A stretch of DNA of 64,000 nucleotides, from assembly GCA_035222895.1 (NCBI GenBank), contig JAVYIG010001585.1, positions 124,001 through 188,000 of the forward strand. Reading direction: 5' to 3'. The notes beneath the pieces are model-generated. The model was not told the origin of the DNA. It did no database searches and was given only the letters and a program-made list of their open reading frames with translations. This document shows, piece by piece, positions 1 to 11,071 of this stretch; within the stretch, counting starts at the first letter, position 1; each line of letters starts with the position of its first letter. A program made the translations under genes and the position numbers. Source of the DNA: Strongylocentrotus droebachiensis. Taxonomy: Eukaryota; Echinodermata; Echinoidea; Camarodonta; Strongylocentrotidae.

Positions 1-1330
1 CGTGATTTAATTCTGAATAGCTTAAAAATAGCTATGGGATATTAACCAAAACAAGCTTTGGTTGTAAAAGAAAAAATAAATGCATCTATCCTTTCGGAAA
101 TAATAATATCGATCATTTATGAGTGCTAAAAACATAAAGTACTATAGCGCTTTCATATTAACATAATGTGACGAGAAACATGAAATACATAGACTCATTA
201 AAATAGGTAAATCGTATGAAGTTTCTGATGGAATAATTATGTTTTAAGGAATCTTTGAATGAGGCAAGAGCCGCAAGACAGGTTATTTCTCTTGTGGAAT
301 AATTAGTTTTACTTATAGCAAGGCCAAAAAATAGTTTTCATAACCAAAATGTTTTCTTTTTCTTTCCACTGATGATCATGTTGTGTACGAATATCACCTG
401 GAGGCAAATTGGCCTCTTGAGCTTGAGAGTATGAATTGTATAAACCTTGAATCTCTCATACAAAACATCATTAGGCTGTGTATGCACATGACTGAGAAAC
501 AAAGTTGAATATGAAATATACATTGGCCAACTTATTTTTGGTCATGTACATTCTTTATCTTTATAAAACAATATGACTGAGGAACAAAATACACCATAAA
601 GCAGACAGTAGACAACAGAGCTCGTACCGGTAGTTTACTTTCAAGAGCATGATTATAAATGTCATGTATGAACATGACTGAGGAGATCGATTAGCTATGT
701 CATAGTATATCTCATAGTATGAGGCAGACAGTGGCCGACAGAGCTTGAAGTTATCGGTCATGTAAATCTCCAAGGGAATGTGTAGCTATATCGAAGTAGG
801 TGTATCCCAACCCGTACCGTCACGTTTCAGGGAATCAAGGAAGCGTCGAGGGCAAAGAGAGCTCCACAAACCTTGAAGAACCTGATTAAAAGCTAATTAC
901 AACAAAAACCTTCGCTTTAAGGCAATATCACATCCACTAGATACTAAGTCTTTGAATGCTAAGCCCAGGATTACTTGGACTGGAGTTTATGGAAACAATG
1001 TGTTGTTACCAAAATAGAATTGTATCCCATGAGTTAATGATTGATCGAACGTACTGTTCGGGAGGAGAATTCAATGTAAAAAACAACAACCCCAAACCCA
1101 GGTACTTCAGAGATATGAATCCAAAGTAAAGACCTACTATTAATACTTTAAACTCAGAGTTGGGATTATTTTCTTATCCTCATCCACACTTCTCTATATG
1201 GGTGTATATATGCCCTGAATATCCACAGATTTGCTTTTTATCACTTTTGTTCTTATAACTAAACTTACAACCAAACTTCTGCAGTATATGTAAAAGTCTC
1301 TTTCAATACGAATAGCCATAGGTTTTTGTT
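1..1330. other. AT-rich DNA, no gene seen
   Basis: I see no coding region. Around 575-770 there are two loosely similar blocks sharing a 'gactgagga' stretch followed by 'gcagacagt', suggesting a decayed direct duplication. The short open frames here are on the minus strand, AT-rich, and unlike any protein I know. Confidence 0.5.
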
Positions 1331-1344
1331 TTGCCACCATATTC

Positions 1345-2000
1345 CAATCCAAGATCTATAGTAGATGTAAAGCTCTTCTCTATGCAGACATTCTTTTTTT
1401 GTTGCTACCATGACCATTTAAGTTCTACCGATTCTCAATCTAGGATATCTTTAGATATTGACAAGACTCACTGTTGGTGCATATCCAGTTTGTCTTCTTT
1501 TGTCACCATCACAACCGAAGATCTGTAGTAGATGTAAAAGTAGTTTCATTTTAGAAATGTAGTTTGCTTTGGTTTGTTACGAAAATTATTAAGAGTTATA
1601 ACTGGAGAAATCTTGAATCCTGAATACGCAAAACTTTTTGTGTTTCCTTGTGACTTCAAACAACAGATCTATAATAGATAAAAGAGTATTCTTATTTGAC
1701 AAAATGAGATTAATTTATTCTTTTGCTAGAAACAGTTTTAAAGATCTGTAACAAAATGTCCTGACGGAATACTCATAATATTCAACATGATCATTTAGAG
1801 CTTTCTTTGTTTTTGCCATTATTACTATTTTAGCATTTATGACTTTCGCCTAAAGATCTATGGAAGATGTAAAAGTAGTATGAAAACCCAAATATGTAGA
1901 GATTGTGCATTTTACCATCAATATTTCTCATGTCCTATATAGTCCTCAGAACACTATTTGAAGATCTAGAGTAGATGTTAAAGTCTTTTCATCATACCCA
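1345..2000. repeat. Degenerate minisatellite with an AGATCT core
   Basis: A core close to AAGATCTATAGTAGATGTAA recurs at about 1351, 1518, 1664, 1853 and 1961, separated by roughly 110-190 bp of poorly conserved sequence. Between cores, phrases such as 'ttgccaccat' or 'gtcaccatc' also recur. It reads as an old, decayed tandem array. No coding function is suggested. Confidence 0.6.
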
Positions 2001-2084
2001 AATATAAATACTTCTTTATTTTATATTCTTTAATCTGAAAATAATATTAGTGCTCCATATCAACATTTAAAGATGATGGACCAA

Positions 2085-2580
2085 TTTTGAAGCTGTCTAT
2101 TTATAAGCCTTGAACATGATAGCGTTATATATGGCCTAAAATGTGGACATCTTTTTCTGGGTCACTCAAGAGAAAGTTATATTTCTTCTACTCAGACTGC
2201 CACAATGAATTAACCATGACCTATAAAGCATTTTCAACTCTCAACTATAGCGCCCCTCTCCCTTGAAAAGAAACTTCCTTAGAGTTCCCTTCAGCATTTT
2301 AAGGCGGTCGGTTCATGTAGTATGGTCGGACGTCAGAGTGTCGTAACTCAAGGGAGGAGGGAATGTGTGCAAGTGATAGACCATTTGCAAAGCTGTCCAT
2401 ATATAATACCATGAACATGAAAGTGTAATATTACCTAAAGAGTGGAAACCTTTTTTGTGTGTCAATGGATGGAGAGTTTCATTTCTTCCACTCAAGAGTG
2501 CCGCAATGAATTAACCATGACCTAGGAAACATTTTCCAGTCTCAAGTAACAAAGTGCTCTTGAAAAGAAACTTAGAGGAG
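2085..2580. repeat. Two-copy direct repeat, about 290-bp period
   Basis: Copy one (about 2085-2284) and copy two (about 2374-2580) share an ordered set of segments: 'aagctgtc', 'atgaacatga', 'gaattaaccatgacct', and 'cttgaaaagaaactt' near the end. The copies have diverged with small indels, so the duplication is old. Confidence 0.7.
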
Positions 2581-3268
2581 ACGCCACCAGCTTGGTATCT
2601 TTACTGTCCAATCGACTTAAGCTGGGAGGCCCTAGGCTCAGGTCACAAGCAAGGCCTCGAAACATGCAAATCGTCGTGGTAACCAGAGACGCAGGGCTTT
2701 AGATGCTGGCGGAATGTCCTCCTTAGGATTGTTGTTTATTGGTGGATTGATCGCTTGTACTGTTTATCTCTCTAGTCGTGTCCAAACAGTCCCGCAATGC
2801 CTTTGGACAGTTGAGATGCTTCAGGATGTCACAGGTTTTACAATTATTCCTTGAATGTCTTCTTTACAATGTTTTGAGTGGTGTCTGAGTAAATCGGGGA
2901 AAGGTCATCGGATATGCTCACCAGAAGATTTAGCAAGATGTCGAGATTTGTTACGATGTCTGGAAGTATGGGTTTCCCCTCTGTAGTTAACTTTGCTTTT
3001 CAGACTTGTATGTTCTACCAAACTGCTATGCACGTATGAACCTCATGGTCTTTTCTAGGTTGCCTGCAGAAATGGAGAGCACTTCTTAATAAAGAATGAC
3101 ATTTCAAACATATTTCTAAGAAATATGATAAAGCATTTGTATTCCCCCGAAGGGGAGAACTGAGTATCGTATTCACTGCTTCATAGATTTTGTCCTGAAA
3201 AGAGGATATTGGTAACAGGGCACAACTACCCTTCTTCATCCATAGATCTGTGTCCAGACAGGCATATT
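2581..3268. other. Left flank of the DIRS-like element, no gene seen
   Basis: Mixed-composition DNA with no recognisable exon. The minus-strand open frame at 3015-3239 has no family features. Host sequence ends where the retroelement terminal repeat begins near 3269. Confidence 0.45.
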
Positions 3269-3286
3269 ATTTACATCAATAAATCA

Positions 3287-3441
3287 ACGTATCTACCTAT
3301 TCTACTTTGCTATTGTTGCACCTCAACATTGCATAACCGAAACTTAAAACACATCGCCAAATTGCTCATACCCCCCCGCCCAAAGGCGCCCTCCGTGACC
3401 CTTGCGTCCGAGCGCCGCCAACGTAACCTCTTCCTCTTATC
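3287..3441 (+). repeat. Left inverted terminal repeat of DIRS-like element
   Basis: The 155 bp here match the reverse complement of 8847-9001, identical as far as I can check by eye. Just outside it, 3269-3286 is the unique left tip, which differs from the right tip; DIRS1-type ends are known to differ at the extreme termini. It holds a run of seven Cs and a GC-rich segment. Confidence 0.9.
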
Positions 3442-3868
3442 TCTTCGCATCCGAACGGATAAGTTACACTAAAAATCGCTCCCAAAAGTTGAAGAGTTTT
3501 TCCTCTTTTAGTCACTTTTTGGTTCGCATTTTCGCCTTTTATAATATTCTCTACGATTTCCTGTTCGTTAGAGAGTAGTTTCACTCCGTGAATTTATTTA
3601 TTTATCAGTATTCTAGAACGTTTTCTTGCCGACTACTGTTACGTTTCCGCTTTCGTGTTTGCCTGTCCTCACTCCTCCGAGGCCTCGGGTGCGTGCGGGG
3701 GTAGTCGGTGGGGTGTTTTAGTCACTGGTAGTTTATTTAATTCTTGTTGATAATTGCTCGTACCCTTTGTTTAATTTTCTTTCCCGCAGGTTATAATATG
3801 TCTCGCAGTTCTTATTTTCTCTTGGCAGGTTTCACGAAGAAGAAATCAAGTTCTGTCGCGAGAAAGAA

Positions 3869-4400
3869 GACGAAGGATTCTATTAATAAGTACGCCCCTC
3901 GGGAGCGGTGGTGACACCGCAAATCCCAAGGATGCGAACGTCAGTGGACGTTTATGCGGGCAAGGGAAGCCCAGGGGAATGGTTGAGGGGGCGATTTTAT
4001 CTCCCCTCGATACGGTGCCCGGAAACCCAGAGGTACTAACTCTGGGTGGAACGGACCTTAGTTCTGTGCCGCCATCAATTGTCCCGTCAGGGCTTTTGTG
4101 TGGACGGTACGAAAATCCATCGACGGATACGAAGACGAAGGATTCTACTAATAAGTCTTCGTTAGTTACGCCCCTCGGGAGCGGTGGTGACACCGCAAAC
4201 CCCGGGGATGCAAATGTCAGCAGACATTTTTGCGGGCAAGGCAAGCCTATGAGAATGGTCGAGGGGGCGATTTTATCTCCTCTCGGGACGGTTCCCGGAA
4301 ACCCAGAGGTATTAACTCTGGGTGGAACGGGCCTTAGTTCTGCACCGCCAACAATTGTTCCGTCAGGTCTTTTGTTTGGTCGGTGCACAAATCCATCGAC
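3869..4400 (+). repeat. Tandem duplication inside the gag-like region
   Basis: A block of about 265-276 bp occurs twice in a row, starting near 3869 and 4134. Both copies contain 'gacgaaggattcta', 'gggagcggtggtgacaccgc', 'gagggggcgattttatctcc' and 'atccatcgacggata'. The copies are about 90 percent alike by eye, so the duplication predates this insertion by some time or is a feature of the subfamily. Confidence 0.85.
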
Positions 4401-5709
4401 GGATATTCGGGTTGCTTCCGTGGATCCGGACTTGAACCGGTCACCGATCGGTTCTTCTGTCCCTTTGTCGGATTTGCCGGTTCCGGATTTCGGTCCGGGT
4501 ACCCGTGCAGCCGAGTCGGATCCTGGGGCTTCAACTAACCGCGCCTCTCCGTCGGTGCGTGTTCCGTTTTCCCGATTCGGTTTGCGGGGAGCTCCTACCG
4601 TCGGGCTTTTATCGGGGCCGGTTCTTCCTCGGATTTTGTTTATCCTTCGAAGAATCCGCGCTCTGATTTTGCGGAACCGTTTGCGGCTCCTCTCCCTCCG
4701 TCGGTGCCTCCACCCCCGCCGGAATTTTCGGATTGGATTCGGGCTTTTGCTGACGCTTTTCGATCTTCGGTGCCCGAGTCGGCTCCTCCGGTTCGTCCTA
4801 CTTCACTTTCGGTTCCGATCGCGGTTGATTTATTTTCGGGGTTTTCCGAAGATGCATCGATCTCGCCTGAGCAGTCGCCGGTGCGGGTTTCGAGTTGTCG
4901 TATTCAGCCGGGGTCCTCTCTTTTTTGCTTCTCCGCCTCACGCTTCGTTGGGCGCTCCGAGAGGCGGGGATCGTCCCTGCTTATCTGGTCAAGATAGGGG
5001 GGGCTCGGTTGATCGTTGGGACACTGGTTCCATCGCTCAGTCGTCTGGTTCAGTTGCGGGGGATGATGCGTCTTCTCCGTTTGTGTCTCTGGCGGCGGAT
5101 TCGTTAGCCTTGTTTCACAAATATGTGCCCGATTCTTGTGTCGTCCCGGAGTTATCGTCGGGGCGGCGGGGCTTCCTGTCTTCTAATTCAGACTCTTCAG
5201 CGGTTCAGGGACTGTTTCTTCCTGATCTACACAAAGAAGAATTTGTGATTGCCGCAGAAGTCTTGTCGTTATCGACGGGATTTCTTAAGCGGCAGGTGGA
5301 CAAGTACGCTTTCGTTCCTCAGGATGCGGTTTTGTTTTTGTGTCCTGAACGGGTTTCTCCCAAACTTATGGCGGTGGCCAGTCGTTTGGGGTTGAAGTTT
5401 GGGTCTCGTGGTCCTTTTGATAAAAGTGACAATTTGTTGTTTGATCTTTTCTCACGGCTTGCGGTGACTTCGCATTCCATCGAGAAGTATCGTCGGGAGG
5501 CTGTGCTCACTTATTTGGGCATTCGACCGCATCAAATTCTAGGACTGCTTCCGCAGATTCCAGTGGCCAGCCCCCACCTTTGTGGAGATAGTTTCACTAC
5601 TCTACTGCAAGCCGAGATTGATGGTGAGAAGCAGGCTCGAGACCTGTCCGTTGCTTTTCGCGATGTCCAAGAGCCGGTTCCTTCCTCCAGACCTCGTAAG
5701 AAAAGTTGA
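3979..5709 (+). pseudogene. gag-like region of DIRS-like element
   Basis: Long plus-strand open region ahead of the reverse transcriptase, where DIRS elements carry a gag-like first reading frame. The first part is the duplicated segment. The middle is rich in Ser, Pro and Arg. The last third (about 5100-5700) looks like a folded helical domain, with segments such as DLHKEEFVIAAEVLSL and YRREAVLTYLGIRPHQ. I do not recognise a zinc knuckle. Assignment rests on position and on the general look of DIRS first frames, not on a named domain. Confidence 0.65.
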
Positions 5710-6014
5710 AGATTTCGGGTTCTTTTCGTAAGAACGTCGGCCAGTCTAAGGGCCGCCCTCAGGACTGGTACCCGGCCGAGGAGGAATACCAGGATCGTGG
5801 TCTTCCTTCGTCTCGAGGTTCTTCTTACCGTGATTCTTCTATCTTCCCGGACTCCCTTTCGTGGTGGTGGGAAGTCATTCTCTAGATGATGGCTTCCCCC
5901 GAGTGCTTGGGTCTTAGGTCGGCGGGCGGCTCCAGAGATTTCTCCCGGCGTGGGAGAAGATCACCAGCGTCGCATTTGTTCTGTCGGTGGTACGAGAAGG
6001 GTTCTTCATAGATT

Positions 6015-6680
6015 TTGTGGAACCTCTTTCGAATGGCGTCCTCCGGAGCCGCTCTCCGATCATGTCCCCTCTTTTTCAGAGTCACTTTTCCTCCGAATAA
6101 AGTAGACGATCACCCGTGTCTTTGTTTGTCGCCGGTGCTCGTAATTCCCAAGTGCTCGGGTTCTTTAAGAATGATTCTCAACATGAAGTGGTTTAACCTT
6201 CATTTGGGAAAGGTTCATTGCCGAATGGATCATCTGGCAACCATCCTTTCTTCATTGAATCCCGCAGACGTCGTGGTTTCTTTGGATCTTCGCGACGCTT
6301 ATTTTCATGTGCCGATACATCCGCGGTCGCGGGATCTTGTGGGGTTTTGCCTTCCTGGGCAAATTCTTCCGTTACAGAGCGCTCCTGTTCGGTTTGCGTC
6401 CTGCTCCTCGGATTTTCACGAGAGTTGTGGCGTCAGTCATGCTATTGGATCATATGCAGATTCTGATCAGCACGACTCAAGATCTCGGATTTCTCATAAA
6501 TTGGGAGAAATCGGAATTCTTTCCGACTCGCACGCCGTCTTACCTAGGTGCTCAGCTGGACATTCGTCATCAGCTGGCTCGTCCCAGTCTCGACAGGGTC
6601 GAGACGATAGTCAGGACTGCTCGGTCTCTGAGATGTGCACGTCGGGTGAAAGCCGAGGTTTTCTCTCCAGTCTAGTCGGC
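6015..6680 (+). pseudogene. Reverse transcriptase remnant of DIRS-like element
   Basis: Reverse transcriptase blocks typical of DIRS elements: a fingers segment with SPVLVIPKCSGSLRMILNMK, the catalytic-region block VVSLDLRDAYFHVPIH, and a later block with NWEKSEFFPTRTPSYLGAQL, which matches the thumb-side signature of this group. In an active element it would copy the element RNA into DNA. This copy is broken. Confidence 0.85.
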
Positions 6681-6869
6681 ATGCTTCCAGATTGTCGACT
6701 ATTGATGAGTCCCTTCCAACTCTTTCTGTTGGAGTTTTATCAGCCGAGCGTGAGTTCTTTTTTGTCATGGATCCCCCTGTTGTCCAGAATCAAGGGTCTT
6801 CTAGGTCCTTGGCTTCGTCGTTCCTTCTTCCTTCAGGGCAAGCGCTTCCGAGTTCCTCTCCCTTCCGTG

Positions 6870-7340
6870 ACCGTCACCACGGACGCGTCGCTGTTGGTTT
6901 GGGGGGGTCATTGCCAGGGGTCAATGATTTCAGGAGACTGGAGTCATCTGGAATTTCTGCCCCACATCAATGTGTTGGAACTCATGGGAGTGTTTGCTTC
7001 GCTTCGTCACTTCCGTGCTCGTCTGGTGGGTCGTTCGGTTCTGATTCTTACGGACAGCGTATCGGTGATGGTGTACATCACCAGACAGGGAGGCACTCAT
7101 TCTGTGGCTCTGAACGAGTTGGCCTCTCAACTCTGGGCGTGGTGCAAGGGGGCGAGGGTGCTCCCGATTGCATCACATATCCCGGGCGAAGAGAATATCT
7201 TAGCGGACTTTCTCTCCAGAGGCAAGTGCCTTCCCTCAGAGTGGACTCTGTCTCCGACTGTCTTCAGGCAACTGGGGAGTGTGTTCGGTGTTCTCGACAT
7301 CGATCTCTTCGCAACTTCGTTCGACCATCGTTTTCTTCGA
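6870..7340 (+). pseudogene. RNase H remnant of DIRS-like element
   Basis: RNase H signatures in order: TDASLLVWGGH, INVLELMGVFASLRHF, LILTDSVSVMVYI and HIPGEENILADFLSRG, followed by DIDLFATSFDHR, a segment often seen just after RNase H in DIRS-like polyproteins. RNase H would remove the RNA template after reverse transcription. It lies between the reverse transcriptase and the recombinase, as expected for the family. Confidence 0.85.
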
Positions 7341-7639
7341 TTTTCTCGAGAGTCCGGGGACCAGGAGCTTTTGCTCTGGACGCTTTCGCGATCCCGTGGA
7401 GGGGTGGAGGGCTTACGCCTTTCCTCCGTTCGCGTTGTTTCCCCGTGTGCTCTGGAAGATCAGGGAAGATCAAGCGATGATGATTCTCATAGCTCCTTGG
7501 TGGCCGGCGAGGTCGTGGTTTCAGGACCTCCTGACCCTCCTGGTGGGGACTCCGTGGTCGTTGCCGTGTCATCCGGATCTGGTGTCGCAACCTCTGTCTG
7601 GTATTCTACACCAGCGGCCGGAAATCCTCCGTCTGACCG

Positions 7640-8645
7640 CTTGGCGGTTTTCGGGATGAGGGCTCGTTTGTCAGGTTTCTCCGAACGTGCTGCACAATTT
7701 CTAGTCCAGAGTAGACGAGAGTCGGCCAGGACGGTTTACAACTCCTGGTTGGATGCTTTTCACACTTGGTGTGAGGAGGTGGGCGTCGCCCCTAGAGAGG
7801 CGTCTTTACCTTCTATTGCTGACTTTCTGATCTCTTTGTATGACAAGGGGAGAGCTCTGTCAACGATTTGTGGCTATCGGTCTGCTATCTTCGGTTTCTT
7901 CTGCTCCTCAGCTAGCGGCTCTTTTGAAGTTTTTCTTCCTTAAGAGACCCTTCTTCAGACCTCTGACGCCAGTGTGGAGTTTACCCAAGGTTTTGGCACT
8001 CCCTTCGAACCGCTGTGTTCTGCGACGCTTCTGCTTACTACGGTCAAGACGGTTTTTCTCGTGGCAATCACTTCTGGTCAGCGTAGGAGCTCACTTCATA
8101 CCCTTTCAGCTGCCCCTGGGCATATCCGCTGGGAAGGACGTGGGGTTCGTTTGATTCCCAAGGCTTCTTTTATTGCTTAGAATCAGTCTGACACGTCGGG
8201 TTCAGTGGAAGTGGTGCTTCATCCCTTGTCGGATTTTTCTTCGGTCTTCGGGGACGGACTGTGGTGTCCCTTTCGCGCCCTCAAATGGTATCTTTACAAG
8301 ACGAAGCCTTTTCGCAAGTCGGATCAGCTCTTTCTGGTTTCTCGAGAGCCACTTTCGGCGGCATCTCGGGATACGATCTCCAGGTGGTTAGTCTTGGCTA
8401 TCAAGGCTGCGGGTCCTGAGGCCTTGACGCCTGGCAGGGCTCCTCGTGCCCATGTTACTCACAGTGTCAGTACGTCTTGGGCTCTTTTCATCGGAGTCTC
8501 AGTTCAAGATATCTGTAAAGCAGCTTTTTGGAAGTCTCCAAGTTCTTTTTCTGTTTTTTACCTCAAAGATGTGCCCGCGGGCGAACGAGCCTTTGTGGTC
8601 GCTTCTCTGAAGGCGGCTTCGTCGTCTATTTCTCATTTGAATTGA
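7640..8645 (+). pseudogene. Tyrosine recombinase remnant of DIRS-like element
   Basis: The N-terminal part has a SAM-like core-binding segment (RESARTVYNSWLDAFHTWC, then SIADFLISLYDKGRALST). The C-terminal part has HVTHSVSTSWAL and AAFWKSPSSFSVFYLKDV, which resemble the last catalytic blocks of DIRS recombinases, with a tyrosine in the final block. The enzyme replaces the DDE integrase used by LTR elements. Broken in this copy. Confidence 0.8.
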
Positions 8646-8692
8646 TAAGTTTGCTTGGTTTTTACCACCCGGCATTAATCTGTGCTGGTCTT

Positions 8693-8794
8693 TAGCAAAG
8701 TAGAATAGGTAGATACGTTGATTTATTGATGTAAATCATGAAAATCAGTATTGATTTTATTATTTACGATATAAATCTACGTATCTACCTATTT
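8693..8794 (+). repeat. Internal complementary region of DIRS-like element
   Basis: 8693-8736 is the reverse complement of the left end (3269-3312), and 8737-8794 is the reverse complement of the right end (about 8987-9043). The two halves abut, so the segment is a copy of the joined ends. In DIRS1-type elements this region is known to template the circular junction. It fixes the element ends at about 3269 and 9043. Confidence 0.9.
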
Positions 8795-8846
8795 TCCCTC
8801 CCTCCATCCCCAGCGCCTTTACCAAGGTGTATCCTAGGGAACTCGT

Positions 8847-9001
8847 GATAAGAGGAAGAGGTTACGTTGGCGGCGCTCGGACGCAAGGGTCACGGAGGGC
8901 GCCTTTGGGCGGGGGGGTATGAGCAATTTGGCGATGTGTTTTAAGTTTCGGTTATGCAATGTTGAGGTGCAACAATAGCAAAGTAGAATAGGTAGATACG
9001 T
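8847..9001 (-). repeat. Right inverted terminal repeat of DIRS-like element
   Basis: Reverse complement of 3287-3441, identical over 155 bp by eye. The unique right tip continues to about 9043 ('gattttcatg'), where host DNA resumes. Confidence 0.9.
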
Positions 9002-9051
9002 AGATTTATATCGTAAATAATAAAATCAATACTGATTTTCATGGTTTGCTT

Positions 9052-9121
9052 TAAGAGCAAAAAGGGTGCTAACTCATATACATTACATTGAGTTAATGCT
9101 CTTCTGTCTCTCAACAGATGG
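9052..9121. mobile_element. Foldback hairpin element (family H)
   Basis: The left arm 'gggtgctaactcat' and right arm 'gagttaatgctcttctgtct' followed by 'ctcaacaga' are inverted copies. The right arm fits the family consensus well and the left arm is decayed. It sits just outside the right end of the DIRS-like element. Confidence 0.65.
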
Positions 9122-9302
9122 TAATCAGAGAAAGTACCTTGCAATTCGAGGGGTGATGGTAAAGATTTTTAAAGGAGGAATTGCAGTATTGCTTATAGTT
9201 GAATACATGTATGCTGATCATTTTCCATTTCGGAGTGATTTGTAATCAATACTATGACCTCTTTCAATGCATCAAATACTAAGCCCAATAATAAGTTGAT
9301 GA

Positions 9303-9350
9303 TAATAATAAATACTTATCTAATAACTTACTCAAGGCGCTATACAAAAC
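9303..9350 (-). repeat. SINE/LINE tail fragment
   Basis: Short piece with 'aataataaatacttat' followed by 'aaggcgctatacaaaac'. Read on the minus strand it ends in an (ATT)n-type tail, like the repeats near 32.5, 59.5 and 62.5 kb. Confidence 0.45.
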
Positions 9351-9450
9351 AAAAAAAGCAAATCTCTCTCAAGAATTTAACAACATAATAGCATTAGTAA
9401 CTCTGATTCAATAAAAGCTTTTTAACATGTTTCTGAAAGGTTTCTAGGCA

Positions 9451-9824
9451 TTGAATGTTTATCTGTGGAGTTCTGGCTGGAGTCCATGGAAAATGCTCCT
9501 GAAAAATGTGTGTTTTATCAAGATCAAGTCGTATCCAACGGTTTAAAGACTGTAGAGCAGGGTCACTCATTTGCCATTGTCTGGCTTAAATTGAATGAGG
9601 CAGAAAGACACAAGTTTAAGGGCAGTGCCCCCTGGCTTGCCCATGTGTTTGTATTTGAGGGGATGCCACAGTACACCAGTCTCACACCAGTCTCACAGCA
9701 TGGTGCGAGAACGAGAGACATGCTCGAGTCCGTCCGTACGATATGCTCTCACGTGAAAGACATTCTCATGCAAACTTCTCAGCGGCAGTTTACATCTGAA
9801 GTTGATTTTGCATGTATCGTCTGA
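9451..9824 (+). CDS. Possible terminal exon of an unknown protein
   Basis: An acceptor-like 'tttctag' ends at 9450. From there a frame stays open to TGA at 9822-9824. An internal ATG at 9465 would give 119 residues, but the frame is already open upstream of it, so a 3'-terminal exon fits better than a short intact gene. Codon use and composition look protein-like (for example SFAIVWLKLNEAERHKFKG and APWLAHVFVFEGMPQY, with Trp and Cys spread along it). I do not recognise the family. No matching upstream exon was found in 1-9450. It could end a gene starting before the window, be an alternative terminal exon, or be a gene fragment. Confidence 0.4.
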
Positions 9825-10430
9825 TTAGATTAGAGTCAGAAGGATGTAAGTGCTAACCCTTTCACGACAATCATTCCACATTTTGTTGGTCGGATTAATA
9901 ACTTTTGAACCAAAGCCATAACAAACATACCAGATGCATGAGTCATGAAAAGCAATGTTTGGTACTTTTTATGAAAATATGCAGAGGTAATATCCAGACT
10001 TTGGTCATGTTGTAAATGAGACCCAATGTTTTGATGAGGACGAAAACAATATAAATATAAACAAAACTATTTTTTACAAGTTTATGGAAAATCACATATT
10101 TTCATATTTGTTATGGAAAAATATTGGCCTTGGACGAATCAAAATTGTCCTTCAGAAGTGTCTATTTGAGTTCTCTTCAAAATGATTCTCAGTAATGTAC
10201 TTAACATGTTAGTTTATTTTTAGTTGAGAAAACAAGCACAAGTGATTCTTTTCTTCTCCAAATCACTCTATTCTGAATAAATTCTTTAGAGTGGGATTCT
10301 CCAAGTACTATTAGAACTCTTGCCTCACAGATTGCGAGATGGGCATCATCTAACCGAAGATGAAGGACTTGTTTCTTTAGGGAATGGCTAGCTAAGCGCT
10401 AATGGAATCAGGGGACTCCTAGACTATAGT
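9825..10430. other. AT-rich DNA, no gene seen
   Basis: Downstream of the possible terminal exon. AATAAA-type hexamers occur (for example near 10277), but none can be tied to a transcript from sequence alone. Confidence 0.4.
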
Positions 10431-10770
10431 GAGGGCTGATCCATAAAATAAATAATGGGTGTATTCTGCTGTCTGTGACAAATTGATACAGGCTTTGTGA
10501 AGGAATGGACATAGCTTGGACTGGTCAGATAGAGAGTAATGGCATCAAGGGGGCCGTTCCATAAATAATAGGTTGTGTTATGTTGTCTGTGACAAATTGA
10601 TACAGGCTTTTGTAAAAGACTGGACATAGCTTGGACTGTTCAGATAGTGATGGCATCAAGGGACTCTTATAGTGAGGGCCGTTCCATAAATAATAGGTTG
10701 TGTTATGCTGTCTGTGACAAATTGATACAGGCTTTTGTGAAAGACTGGACATAGCTTGGACTGGTCAAGG
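10430..10770. repeat. Three-copy tandem repeat, 112-128 bp
   Basis: The phrase 'gtgacaaattgatacaggct' recurs near 10474, 10586 and 10714, followed each time by 'ggacatagcttggact'. 'gggccgttccataaataata' precedes the second and third copies. Copies two and three are closest. The overlapping minus-strand open frames come from the repeat and are not genes. Confidence 0.85.
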
Positions 10771-11031
10771 ATGATTGATGGAGTGTGATTAATTATAGAT
10801 GGTCAGATATTTTCATTTGTGAACGAGATAATGGATAAGAGAGATTGTGCTTCTTGTCAGAACAAGACAAAAATAGTGTCAAATGATTGCCAATTACACA
10901 AAGGCTGTAAGAGCCATGTACTGTCAGTGACAGTAGCGGCTTTCTTGCAGGCATCCGGCTTAAGGGGTTAAACACCAATAGAATTATGAGACACAGGTGT
11001 GACCAAAGAGCCTCACTGTGATTCAGAGTAA

Positions 11032-11062
11032 TGTCTGCTGAGAGCCAGAAGGGCATTAATTT
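11032..11062. mobile_element. Half copy of foldback hairpin (family H)
   Basis: Only the left arm is present: 'ctgagagccagaagggcatt'. No right arm follows within 100 bp; a LINE fragment begins just downstream, so truncation may be linked to that insertion. Confidence 0.6.
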
Positions 11063-11071
11063 ACTTGTTTT

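Larger units (their letters stand above)
3269..9043 (+). mobile_element. DIRS-like tyrosine-recombinase retroelement (fossil copy)
   Basis: About 5.8 kb, GC-rich against AT-rich flanks. It has inverted terminal repeats, an internal complementary region near the right end, and in order a gag-like region, reverse transcriptase, RNase H and a tyrosine recombinase. This is the layout of the DIRS1 group, which joins ends through a circular intermediate and integrates with its recombinase, normally without a target duplication. The terminal repeats appear identical over 155 bp, so the insertion looks recent. The coding part nevertheless carries roughly four to six breaks, so this copy is not intact. 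I saw no adenine-methylase domain of the kind some DIRS elements carry. A Ngaro/PAT relative is less likely, because those have split direct repeats instead of inverted ones with an internal complement. Confidence 0.9.

Noticed and set aside
3846-4534. Minus-strand frames over the DIRS gag-like region
   Set aside because: They are shadows of the duplicated GC-rich plus-strand region; no family features.
10430-10770. CRISPR-like array
   Set aside because: Only three long units with no short-repeat/unique-spacer pattern, in animal DNA; ordinary tandem repeat.
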